Source: Gammaproteobacteria bacterium
GTDB lineage: Bacteria > Pseudomonadota > Gammaproteobacteria > Legionellales > Legionellaceae
Direction: 5' to 3'
NCBI GenBank assembly: GCA_030147635.1
Contig: JASBUZ010000050.1
Location: forward strand, 1 to 53,819
Length of the DNA stretch: 53,819 nt
The notes under the pieces were generated by a model that saw nothing but the letters and a program-made list of their open reading frames with translations, had not been told where the DNA came from and searched no databases. Made by a program: the position numbers and the translations under genes. Shown here one piece after another: positions 15,302 through 23,981 of this stretch (positions are counted from its first letter, which is position 1; each line of letters opens with the position of its first letter).

Positions 15302-17887
15302 GAGCTGAATCACTTCTTCCATTTTGGCAGGCAAGTCTTCGGGCAATGCACCGCCCCCTTGCGCCATGTCATCACGGCCACCACCGCGACCACATAACAC
15401 TTGCACAAACACACTCGCCTTAGGTGTACCGGACTGCAGCAATGCAGGGCTAACACTCGCGAGCACATGCATTTTAGCGCCTTGCACACCAACGAGTACA
15501 ATCACTGCTTTCTCAACACGAGATTTAAGTTCGTCCAGCAAGCCACGTAGTGCTTTGGGTGCCATGTCATCAATTCGCTTCATTAAAACTTTGGCATTCC
15601 CTATCTCTTGAAACTCTGAAAGCATTTCACGGCTTGAATCAGCTTGCAGACGCTGCTTCAACTCATCCAATGTACGTGCTTGCTGCTTCGACTCACTAAT
15701 CAATTGGGCCAATTTTTCAGGCGCTTCAGCATTAGAAGCCTTTAAGAGGGTCGCCATACTATTCAAACGCGCAATTTGTTCACGCATCCAGTCGAGGGCT
15801 GCTTGCGCTGTTACAAATTCAATTCGACGAACGCCTCGCGCAACACCATATTCAGCAGTAATTTTAAACAGGCCAATATCACCTGTTTGGCGTGCATGCG
15901 TACCACCACAAAGCTCTTTTGAAAAGTCTCCCATGGTCAGCACACGAACGCTCTCACCATATTTTTCACCAAACAAGGCAACCGCCCCATCCTTCACAGC
16001 GTCTTCCATCGACATCACTGCCGTTTGCACCAAATCATTGGCGCGAATCGCCTGATTCACTCGGTCTTCTATCTGCAAAAGCTCATCAACGGTTAAGCCT
16101 TTCTCAAAAGCAAAATCAAAGCGTGCACGAGTCACATCCACGAGAGAGCCTTTTTGCTCAACTTGAGAACCAAGTGCCTCTTTTAAAGCGGCGTGTAAAA
16201 GATGTGTTGCTGTGTGATTCAGTCGTAACGATTCACGAGCTGCTTCATCAATTTGTGCAAGCACTTGCATGTTCGGCTTTAAGCTCCCCTTGAGAAGCTC
16301 ACCTTCATGTACAATCGCATCGCCTACCCGTTGGGTGTCATCCACCTTAAATACGGCGTCTCCTGACAGTGTTCGAATGTCCCCACTATCCCCAACCTGA
16401 CCACCACTTTCGGCATAAAAAGGTGTTGCATCCAACACAACAGCCGCCCGAGTACCCGGTTTTAGCTCATCAACAGGATATCCTTCTGTGCGCAGTGCAA
16501 GAATTTTCGCTTCTAGTGCATGCGTTGTGTAGCCTTCAAAAGATGAGGTTTCGGTAAACGGTTGCATGCCCGTGTAATCCACTCGAAAGGCTTGAGAAGC
16601 TTGTGATAACGCACGCTGCTTCTCCATACAGGCATCGAACCCGGCGACATCAACAGACAGTTCTTGCTCTCGCAAAATATCTTCAGTTAAATCTAGTGGG
16701 AAACCATAGGTATCATACAGTTTGAAGGCGACATGGCCAGGCAAGACTTTCTCGCTGAGTCCGCTCACAGCATTTTTCAGTAGCCCTAAACCATTTTCAA
16801 GGGTTTCAGCAAATTGCTCTTCTTCTTGCAATAAAATCGCTTGTATTGCAGCCGATTTACTACGCAACATCGGGTACGCCTCACCCATTAAATCAGCCAG
16901 AGCATCGACTAAATGTGTTAGAAAAGGCATCGGCAATTTTAAACGATGCCCATGCCGAACTGCACGGCGAATAATACGACGCAGCACATAACCTCGGCCT
17001 TCATTACTGGGCAGCACACCGTCAATAATCAAAAATGAAATCGCACGAATATGATCAGCAATTACATTAAGCGAGGTATGATTCAATGGAATATTTTTGG
17101 CTGAGTCGCTGAGTGCCTGAACTGCTTTTTTAAGTGTAATAAAAATATCGGTATCGTAATTGCTGTGCACACCCTGCATGATGGCTGCAATTCGCTCAAG
17201 TCCCATGCCAGTATCGATGGATGGGTTTTCGAGCGGATGTAATGTGCCTTCCGCATCTCGGTTGTACTGCATAAACACTAAGTTCCAGATTTCAACATAG
17301 CGATCGCCATCCGCTTCAGGCGTACCTGGTGGGCCACCTGCTATTGATGGGCCGTGGTCATAAAAAATTTCGGTACATGGGCCACAAGGTCCGGTATCAC
17401 CCATCGACCAAAAGTTATCTTCATCACCACAGCGTGAAAAACGCTCAGAGGAAACTCCCATTTCATCCAACCAAATGCTGGCTGCTTCATCATCATCTTT
17501 GTAAACGGTGACCCAGAGCTTTTCTTCCGGCAAACCCAGCACTTGAGTCAAAAATTGCCAAGCATATTGAATGGCTTCTCGTTTGAAGTAATCACCAAAA
17601 CTGAAGTTTCCAAGCATTTCAAACAAGGTATGATGGCGAGCAGTATAACCCACTTGATCGAGATCATTGTGTTTTCCACCTGCACGCACACAGCGCTGAA
17701 CACTCACCGCACGCTGATAGGGACGCTTCTCAAGTCCTAAGAAAGTTTCCTTAAATTGAACCATGCCCGCATTGACAAACAAAAGCGTCGGATCGTTCAG
17801 AGGAACTAACGAACTCGATGGCACAGTCTCATGCCCATGATTTTGAAAAAAATCTAAAAACGCCTGCCTTATTGCGGCACTGCTCAT
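15293..17887 (-). CDS. alaS: alanyl-tRNA synthetase
   Basis: 864 residues with all AlaRS parts: a class II catalytic domain (IRQAFLDFFQNHGHETVPSSSLVP at the start, GMGLERIAAIMQG), the editing domain with zinc-site motifs (LNHTATHLLHAAL and ELCGGTHARQTGDIG) and a C-terminal DHHA1-type domain rich in Gly (CGRGGGRDDMAQGGG). ATG 17887 aligns with the usual MSxxAxIRQAF start; an ATG at 17896 (adding MKV) is also possible. It lies downstream of recA-recX, a conserved gammaproteobacterial order. The 3' end is duplicated at 14105-14155. Confidence 0.96.
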   Translation of the reverse strand: MSSAAIRQAFLDFFQNHGHETVPSSSLVPLNDPTLLFVNAGMVQFKETFLGLEKRPYQRAVSVQRCVRAGGKHNDLDQVGYTARHHTLFEMLGNFSFGDYFKREAIQYAWQFLTQVLGLPEEKLWVTVYKDDDEAASIWLDEMGVSSERFSRCGDEDNFWSMGDTGPCGPCTEIFYDHGPSIAGGPPGTPEADGDRYVEIWNLVFMQYNRDAEGTLHPLENPSIDTGMGLERIAAIMQGVHSNYDTDIFITLKKAVQALSDSAKNIPLNHTSLNVIADHIRAISFLIIDGVLPSNEGRGYVLRRIIRRAVRHGHRLKLPMPFLTHLVDALADLMGEAYPMLRSKSAAIQAILLQEEEQFAETLENGLGLLKNAVSGLSEKVLPGHVAFKLYDTYGFPLDLTEDILREQELSVDVAGFDACMEKQRALSQASQAFRVDYTGMQPFTETSSFEGYTTHALEAKILALRTEGYPVDELKPGTRAAVVLDATPFYAESGGQVGDSGDIRTLSGDAVFKVDDTQRVGDAIVHEGELLKGSLKPNMQVLAQIDEAARESLRLNHTATHLLHAALKEALGSQVEQKGSLVDVTRARFDFAFEKGLTVDELLQIEDRVNQAIRANDLVQTAVMSMEDAVKDGAVALFGEKYGESVRVLTMGDFSKELCGGTHARQTGDIGLFKITAEYGVARGVRRIEFVTAQAALDWMREQIARLNSMATLLKASNAEAPEKLAQLISESKQQARTLDELKQRLQADSSREMLSEFQEIGNAKVLMKRIDDMAPKALRGLLDELKSRVEKAVIVLVGVQGAKMHVLASVSPALLQSGTPKASVFVQVLCGRGGGRDDMAQGGGALPEDLPAKMEEVIQLLK

Positions 17888-17917
17888 TACTTTCATCAAA
17901 GCACCCAATCACATTCT

Positions 17918-18364
17918 CTAATCATCAACTACGAGTGTTTCAAAAAACGCCCTAATCGTTGCCTCGGGAAACCCCCGATAATTTAAAAACTGCCGTTGTT
18001 TCTGTCTCGCATTCGGCGATACATCCTCAACAGCTCGAAATTTTTTCTGCCAAACTCGGTTGGCCTCATCCAGCCAATTGACCTCCAGCTCCTCAAGTGC
18101 CTGGTCAATCAATTCAGATGACACTTCTGCCTGCCGTAATAATTGCCGAATCACCACCGGGCCATAACCACGGTTCACACGGGCCCGACAAAGCATTTCA
18201 GCAAATCGTGCATCACTTTGTAAGTCCAACTGAAGACACTTTGCGAGTGCTTCATCAATGGCCTCTTGTAAAAAGCCCCGTTGTTTTAGCTTATTTTGAA
18301 GCTCGTGTGCGCTGTGCTCGCGCCTGGCAAGCAGGCGCACCGCCGCTTCAAATGCATCAGACAT
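17918..18364 (-). CDS. recX: RecA regulator RecX
   Basis: A 148-residue three-helix-repeat protein ([66 protein letters not shown]) that binds RecA filaments and limits their activity. The ATG at 18364 overlaps the recA stop by eight bases, so it is translationally coupled to recA. Length is normal. Confidence 0.93.
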   Translation of the reverse strand: MSDAFEAAVRLLARREHSAHELQNKLKQRGFLQEAIDEALAKCLQLDLQSDARFAEMLCRARVNRGYGPVVIRQLLRQAEVSSELIDQALEELEVNWLDEANRVWQKKFRAVEDVSPNARQKQRQFLNYRGFPEATIRAFFETLVVDD

Positions 18365-19391
18365 CCATTGGCTCTTCTTCAAATTCAACCTCTGCGGATG
18401 CGTTGGCTAAAAGCGCTTCGCGAATTTTAGCATCAAGCTCCGCCATCACCGCTGGATTTTCCTTGAGGTACTGACGAACATTATCTTTACCCTGGCCAAT
18501 TTTAACTTGGTTATGGCTGTACCATGCCCCTGCTTTCTCAAGCAAGCCGAGCTTCACGGCCAAATTAATCACTTCGCCTTCGCGTGAAATCCCTTCATTG
18601 TACAAAATTTCAAACTCTGCAATTTTGAACGGTGGTGCCACTTTGTTTTTAACCACTTTTACACGTGTCTCGCTACCCAGGATATCATCGCCTTTTTTAA
18701 GCGCCCCTGTTCGACGAATATCTAAACGTACTGAAGCGTAAAACTTCAGAGCATTACCACCCGTTGTGGTTTCAGGGTTACCAAACATCACCCCAATTTT
18801 CATTCGAATTTGGTTAATGAAAATCACCAGGGTATTTGAGCGCTTGATGTTTGCAGTAAGCTTTCGCAGTGCTTGTGACATAAGACGTGCTTGTAAACCA
18901 ACATGCGTATCGCCCATGTCCCCTTCAATTTCGGCCTTTGGCGTTAGAGCTGCCACAGAGTCAACTACGACGACATCAACAGCTGCAGAACGCACCAACA
19001 TATCGGTAATTTCGAGCGCTTGCTCACCGGTATCTGGTTGTGAAATGAGTAATTCATCAACATCGACGCCCAACTTTTTAGCATAACTAGGATCTAGTGC
19101 ATGCTCGGCATCCACAAAAGCTGCTGTGCCCCCATTTTTTTGGCACTCTGCAATCACTTGCAAGGTAAGGGTTGTTTTACCTGAGGATTCAGGTCCATAA
19201 ATCTCAACGATTCGCCCCTTAGGCAACCCACCAATACCTAGTGCAATATCAAGGCCAAGTGAGCCGGTTGAAATGGCTTCAATATCGCGAACGGCTGTTC
19301 CGTCTCCCATTCGCATCACAGAGCCTTTTCCAAACTGACGTTCAATCTGAGATAAAGCCGCATTGAGGGCTTTTTGCTTATTGTCTTCCAT
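18357..19391 (-). CDS. recA: recombinase A
   Basis: A 344-residue ATP-dependent strand-exchange protein. Walker A is GPESSGKTT, Walker B lies in [12 protein letters not shown], and the DNA-binding loop L2 region ([37 protein letters not shown]) is fully conserved, with an acidic C-terminal tail ([11 protein letters not shown]). It is first in a recA-recX-alaS order. The upstream region shows no CTG-N10-CAG LexA box. Confidence 0.98.
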   Translation of the reverse strand: MEDNKQKALNAALSQIERQFGKGSVMRMGDGTAVRDIEAISTGSLGLDIALGIGGLPKGRIVEIYGPESSGKTTLTLQVIAECQKNGGTAAFVDAEHALDPSYAKKLGVDVDELLISQPDTGEQALEITDMLVRSAAVDVVVVDSVAALTPKAEIEGDMGDTHVGLQARLMSQALRKLTANIKRSNTLVIFINQIRMKIGVMFGNPETTTGGNALKFYASVRLDIRRTGALKKGDDILGSETRVKVVKNKVAPPFKIAEFEILYNEGISREGEVINLAVKLGLLEKAGAWYSHNQVKIGQGKDNVRQYLKENPAVMAELDAKIREALLANASAEVEFEEEPMDV

Positions 19392-19423
19392 TAGTTCATC
19401 CGTATAAAATAGCCAGGGTCTTA

Positions 19424-19452
19424 ATTATCACATACTCCCTCCAATGCAGCAA
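19424..19452 (-). promoter_or_regulatory. probable recA promoter
   Basis: On the minus strand, TTGCTG (19452-19447), 17 bases, then GATAAT (19429-19424) preceded by TG-T, an extended -10. The leader to the recA ATG would be about 26 bases. No LexA operator overlaps it. Confidence 0.45.
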
Positions 19453-19464
19453 AGGTAGATGCTC

Positions 19465-21426
19465 ATGAATAACCCGGTTTGGATGCCAAAAAATATCGAA
19501 AACACCGCCATGACCCGTTTCATGTGCACCCTTGAACAACAATACACAATAGAGCTCCAAGATTACGCGGCCCTTCACGCCTGGTCGATCCAACATCCTG
19601 ACTTATTTTGGCAAGCAACTGCTGACTTTTTTGACGTTCAATTCAACACACCACCAAAGACAATTTTACAGCAAGCATCTCACATGATGGAGGCCGTGTG
19701 GTTTGAGGGCGCAACCCTCAATGTGGTCGATTATCTCCTAAGAAGAGACGACGAGCATCCTGCACTCATCAGCATCGATGAAACTGGCAAGCGTCAGGTT
19801 TTAAGTTACCATGCCTTGAAAGAACAAGTTGCACAGTGCGCTGCCGGTCTTAAAGCGCACGGCGTTCAGGCAGGTGATCGTATTGCTGGCATGTTACCCA
19901 ATGGTACATATGCCATCATTGCCATGCTTGCTACAGCGTCGATAGGGGCTATTTGGTCTGCTTGCTCACCTGACTTTGGCGTGGCCGCTTCTGTCGATAG
20001 ATTTTCACAAATCACCCCCAAATTCTTATTTGTCTGTGACGGATATACCTATCATGGCAAACGCTATGAGCTTGAAGAAAAAACCGAAGCATTGCTCTCA
20101 GCTATTCCATCCATAGAACAACTGGTGATTTGTAAAAACCTAGGCGATACGACCTTAAACGCTGAAATCTCTGAAAAAGCATGCAACTGGGATGATTTTC
20201 TGCAGCTCAATGTCCCACTACAAACTGTGCCACAAGAGTTCAATCATCCTTGGTATATTTTATTTTCCTCAGGGACTACAGGTACACCAAAATGTATTGC
20301 ACATCGCACTGGAGGCACGTTACTACAACACTTGAAGGAGCTTGGATTACATACCGACTTAAATCAAGATGACACGCTATTTTTCCATACCACCTGCGGG
20401 TGGATGATGTGGAACTGGATGGTATCTGCCCTTGCCATTGGCTCAACACTCGTGCTCTATGACGGCTCCCCCATGTATCCTAAAATTGACCGAATCTTTA
20501 AGTTACTTCATGAAGAGTCAGTCAGCGTGTTTGGCACAGGCGCGCGCTTTTTAGCCGCTATCGAGAAAAGGGACTTTAAACCCAACGAGCACCTAGATTT
20601 TCCAGCCCTACGCGCCATTCTCTCCACCGGCTCCCCCCTACTTCCAGAGCAGTATGACTTTGTTCGAGACGATATCAACCCTAACATTCAGCTCAGCTCA
20701 ATTTCAGGCGGCACGGATATCGTTTCATGCTTTGCACTAGGTAACCCAATTAGTCCGGTTTATCGCGGAGAATTGCAGTGTTTAGGCCTAGGGCTAGATG
20801 TTCAAGTGTTTAATGATGAAGGGCACGCCGTACTGGGTCAAACGGGAGAGTTGGTGTGTACCAATCCTTTCCCATCCATGCCTCTTGCATTCTGGAACGA
20901 CCCTGATGGCAGTAAATACAAAAGTGCTTACTTTGACCGCTTCCCAGGCGTTTGGGCACACGGTGATATGGCTGAGCGTACCGAACACGGTGGACTGATT
21001 ATTTATGGGCGCTCAGATGCCGTCCTAAACCCGGGTGGCGTTCGCATTGGCACCGCAGAAGTGTACCGTCCACTTGAAAACATCCCTGAAGTTCTCGACA
21101 GTATCGTCATTGGACAACCATGGGAGGGAGATGTTCGAGTGGTTTTGTTTGTCCAGCTACAAAAAGGAGCTCTATTAGATAAAGCACTGCGTGATAAAAT
21201 TCGCCAAGCCATCCGAAGCGAAGCCTCACCTCGTCATGTACCTGCCAAAATTTTAGAAGTCCCCGACATCCCAAGAACCATCAATGGCAAAATTGTCGAA
21301 GTCGCTGCGCGCCAAACTGTACAAGGAGAGCCTGTGAAAAACTTGGGTTCCCTCGCCAACCCCGAGTCACTGGAGTATTTTAAAAATCGGCCAGAGCTCA
21401 TGGCAAGCGCTACCGAAAAGTCGTAA
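19465..21426 (+). CDS. aacS: acetoacetyl-CoA synthetase
   Basis: A 653-residue adenylate-forming enzyme that activates acetoacetate to acetoacetyl-CoA (ketone-body and polyhydroxybutyrate metabolism). Diagnostic features are the N-terminal ACAS-N region (WSIQHPDLFWQATADFFDV), the P-loop-like YILFSSGTTGTPK, FHTTCGWMMWNWM, SGGTDIVSCF typical of the acetoacetate branch, and GRSDAVLNPGGVRIGTAEVY with the late lysine in RTINGKIVEVAARQTVQG. ATG 19465 is preferred to 19459 because AAAGG (19451-19455) is then correctly spaced. It is divergent from recA. Confidence 0.93.
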   Translation: MNNPVWMPKNIENTAMTRFMCTLEQQYTIELQDYAALHAWSIQHPDLFWQATADFFDVQFNTPPKTILQQASHMMEAVWFEGATLNVVDYLLRRDDEHPALISIDETGKRQVLSYHALKEQVAQCAAGLKAHGVQAGDRIAGMLPNGTYAIIAMLATASIGAIWSACSPDFGVAASVDRFSQITPKFLFVCDGYTYHGKRYELEEKTEALLSAIPSIEQLVICKNLGDTTLNAEISEKACNWDDFLQLNVPLQTVPQEFNHPWYILFSSGTTGTPKCIAHRTGGTLLQHLKELGLHTDLNQDDTLFFHTTCGWMMWNWMVSALAIGSTLVLYDGSPMYPKIDRIFKLLHEESVSVFGTGARFLAAIEKRDFKPNEHLDFPALRAILSTGSPLLPEQYDFVRDDINPNIQLSSISGGTDIVSCFALGNPISPVYRGELQCLGLGLDVQVFNDEGHAVLGQTGELVCTNPFPSMPLAFWNDPDGSKYKSAYFDRFPGVWAHGDMAERTEHGGLIIYGRSDAVLNPGGVRIGTAEVYRPLENIPEVLDSIVIGQPWEGDVRVVLFVQLQKGALLDKALRDKIRQAIRSEASPRHVPAKILEVPDIPRTINGKIVEVAARQTVQGEPVKNLGSLANPESLEYFKNRPELMASATEKS

Positions 21427-21488
21427 ATTTGGGTATACTTCGTCATTGTCAAGCAACGACCAACCCAAACGCTTTGAGTGATACAGAC

Positions 21489-22514
21489 GTGATCAAACTA
21501 ACCGGCCTCAACAAGCACTACCAAGACCATCACGCGCTGCGTGATATCAACTTATCCATTGAAGCAGGAGAAATTTTTGGCATCATTGGTCGAAGTGGCG
21601 CTGGAAAGTCAACACTGCTGCGCTGTGTCAACTTACTTGAGCGCCCCGATAGCGGCACCGTCACAGTCGATGATTACGACATGATGGCTCTCTCTTCTGA
21701 GGCCTTGCGAGAAGCGCGTCACCATATTGGCATGATTTTTCAGCACTTCAATTTACTGCAAGCCAAAACGGTCTATGAAAATATCGCGCTCCCCCTACGC
21801 ATCCAGGGTGCCTCGAGTGAGCTCATTGAAGCGCGTGTTCATGAGCTCTTAGAATTGGTTAAGCTCAGCCATAAGAAAAATATGTATCCTGCCGCCTTAA
21901 GCGGTGGTCAGAAACAACGAGTTGCCATTGCAAGAGCGCTTTCCAGCAAACCCAGTATTCTTTTATGTGATGAAGCAACGTCTGCACTCGACCCAGAGAC
22001 CACCACCGCTATTTTGACACTTTTAAAAAAAATCAATCATGAATATGGCATTACGATTATTCTCATTACGCATGAAATGGATGTGGTCAAACAACTTGCT
22101 CACCGAGTTGCACTCATGGACGCAGGCGCCATTACTGAAATCGTGGCGCTCAATACTTTGTTCTTAAAACCAAGTACACCGGCGAAACAACGTCTATGCG
22201 CACAACTTAGTCCAGAGCTTCCACCGTGCCTCTTAAAAACGCTCACCCAAGCGCCCAATGAGCGGCCGTTGCTGCGTGTTTTCTTTCAAGGCAAGGCAAC
22301 CAATGGTCCGGTCCTCAGCCAAATTAGCCGAGAACTTGGGCTGAACATCAATATTTTGCTGGCTAATATTGATCGCATTGATGGTGTACCTTGTGGTGTT
22401 GTCGTCATTGAATTAGACGCCAATCAAACAGCACTCGAGCGCTTTCTGAAGCATTGCGAGTCATTTCAGTTAATTGTGGAGACCCTTGGATATGTCACCA
22501 GTCATGCTTCATGA
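21489..22514 (+). CDS. metN: methionine ABC importer, ATP-binding subunit
   Basis: 341 residues starting at GTG 21489 (VIKLTGLNKHYQDHHALRD, matching the MetN start). The ABC ATPase has Walker A GRSGAGKST, signature LSGGQKQRVAIARAL, Walker B ILLCDEATSALDPET and the H-loop THEM. The C-terminal domain (about 265-341) is the NIL substrate-sensing domain that inhibits transport at high methionine. A 23-base overlap with metI and the adjoining metQ complete a classic D/L-methionine importer operon. No MetJ box or S-box was recognised upstream. Confidence 0.94.
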   Translation: MIKLTGLNKHYQDHHALRDINLSIEAGEIFGIIGRSGAGKSTLLRCVNLLERPDSGTVTVDDYDMMALSSEALREARHHIGMIFQHFNLLQAKTVYENIALPLRIQGASSELIEARVHELLELVKLSHKKNMYPAALSGGQKQRVAIARALSSKPSILLCDEATSALDPETTTAILTLLKKINHEYGITIILITHEMDVVKQLAHRVALMDAGAITEIVALNTLFLKPSTPAKQRLCAQLSPELPPCLLKTLTQAPNERPLLRVFFQGKATNGPVLSQISRELGLNINILLANIDRIDGVPCGVVVIELDANQTALERFLKHCESFQLIVETLGYVTSHAS

Positions 22515-23142
22515 TATTTTTATTGCGACAGCTGAAACACTTTACATGGTTTTTTTGAGCACTGTTTTTGCCGCTTTGCTTGGGCTGCCCTTGGGTACTT
22601 GTTTGTTTGTCAGCCGCGAAGTCAAACCAAATGCGTTTTGGTATCGCACCATTGGTGGCTTCATTAACTTTACCCGCTCCATTCCATTTATTATTTTATT
22701 GGTTGCACTCATCCCATTCACACGTCTTGTGGTGGGCACCTCTATTGGCCTACATGCAGCGATTGTCCCGCTTACTTTGGGGGCAGCACCCTTCTTTGCC
22801 CGCTTAGTCGATAATGCTTACCAAACCCTCCCCAAAGGACTATTTGAAGCAACCCATGCTATGGGTGCGACCACACGCCAAATCATTCGGCATGTGCTTT
22901 TACCAGAAGCACGACCTGCACTCATTCAAGCACTCACGGTCACAGCCACAACTTTGGTCAACTACTCAGCAATGGCAGGCACGGTTGGTGGTGGCGGACT
23001 CGGCGATTTAGCCATTCGCTATGGCTATCAACGCTTTAACCCAAGTGTTATGATTGCAACCGTTTTAATTTTAGTGGTTATCGTTCAGCTATTTCAGATC
23101 TTAGGTGATAAACTGAGCGCACACTTATCAAGAGGAACTTAG
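22492..23142 (+). CDS. metI: methionine ABC importer, permease subunit
   Basis: A 216-residue inner-membrane permease with five hydrophobic segments and the EAA loop (EATHAMGATTRQIIRHVLLPEARPALI) that contacts MetN. The near C-terminal VNYSAMAGTVGGGGLGDLAIRYGYQRF is strongly conserved in MetI. ATG 22492 is chosen, with GGAG ten bases upstream. It ends one base before the metQ start region. Confidence 0.95.
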   Translation: MSPVMLHDIFIATAETLYMVFLSTVFAALLGLPLGTCLFVSREVKPNAFWYRTIGGFINFTRSIPFIILLVALIPFTRLVVGTSIGLHAAIVPLTLGAAPFFARLVDNAYQTLPKGLFEATHAMGATTRQIIRHVLLPEARPALIQALTVTATTLVNYSAMAGTVGGGGLGDLAIRYGYQRFNPSVMIATVLILVVIVQLFQILGDKLSAHLSRGT

Positions 23143-23143
23143 C

Positions 23144-23929
23144 ATGCGTATTTTTCGCCTTATTCCCTTACTGTTTTGCCTGTTCGGCTGCCAAAACCAT
23201 GACTCACCAGATACTTTAACCATCGGCACCATTGCAGGCCCTGAAACTGACTTGGTAAAAGTGGCTAAAACCGTCGCTGAAGACCAATACGGCCTAAACA
23301 TCCGTATTGTTGAGTTCAGTGACTATAACTTGCCGAATGAAGCACTACAGGATGGCAGTTTAGATGCTAATGTCTATCAGCACCTGCCTTATTTGGAATC
23401 TGCTCAAAAAGCACATGGTTACACGCTGGAACCGATTGGCCGAACCTTTTTATTTCCAGCAGGCTTATATTCTAAAAAAGTAAAAGATATCAAAGAACTC
23501 CCTGAGCGCGCACAAATTGCCATTCCTAACGACCCCAGCAATGAGGCACGTGCCTTAAGACTCTTACAACAAGCAAACCTCATTACGCTCAAAAAAAGTG
23601 AAAACAAAACTCCAAGTGTTCAGGATATTGAACAAAACCCCAAGCACCTTCGCTTTAAAACTTTGGATGCAGCTCAGCTGCCTCGCATTTTACCGGATGT
23701 CGATGCAGCTGTGATTAACACTACTTTTGCAGTCCCTGCAGGTTTAAACCCCATGCATGACGCGCTAGTTGTGGAGGACAAAAACTCACCCTATGCCAAC
23801 TTAATTGTCATTGAAATTAATACACCTAAACGAGAAAAACTCGAGTTATTTGTCAAGGCTATGCATTCAGATGAGGTCAAAAATAAAGCCATGAGCCTTT
23901 TTGGTGACTCTGCCGTCGCTTCATGGTAA
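23144..23929 (+). CDS. metQ: methionine-binding lipoprotein
   Basis: A 261-residue NlpA/MetQ-family substrate-binding protein. The lipobox LFGC places the lipidated cysteine at residue 16. The body (LTIGTIAGPETDLVKVAK, EFSDYNLPNEALQDGSLDANVYQHLPYLES, AAVINTTFAVPAGLNP) is typical. It captures methionine in the periplasm for MetI-MetN. A ribosome binding site (AGAGGA) lies at the end of metI. Confidence 0.94.
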   Translation: MRIFRLIPLLFCLFGCQNHDSPDTLTIGTIAGPETDLVKVAKTVAEDQYGLNIRIVEFSDYNLPNEALQDGSLDANVYQHLPYLESAQKAHGYTLEPIGRTFLFPAGLYSKKVKDIKELPERAQIAIPNDPSNEARALRLLQQANLITLKKSENKTPSVQDIEQNPKHLRFKTLDAAQLPRILPDVDAAVINTTFAVPAGLNPMHDALVVEDKNSPYANLIVIEINTPKREKLELFVKAMHSDEVKNKAMSLFGDSAVASW

Positions 23930-23933
23930 AATG

Positions 23934-23942
23934 TGTTATACT
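23934..23942 (+). promoter_or_regulatory. extended -10 promoter before coiled-coil gene
   Basis: TG-T-TATACT just after the metQ stop, 39 bases before the ATG at 23982. No good -35 is visible, as expected for an extended -10 promoter. Confidence 0.4.
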
Positions 23943-23981
23943 TTTAAACAGACAATCCACTAAATAGCGAGATTTCTGGTT

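Noticed and set aside
21427-21488. riboswitch or MetJ box before metN
   Set aside because: The leader is too short for a SAM riboswitch and shows no AGACGTCT-like repeats; a TATACT at 21434 has no good -35.
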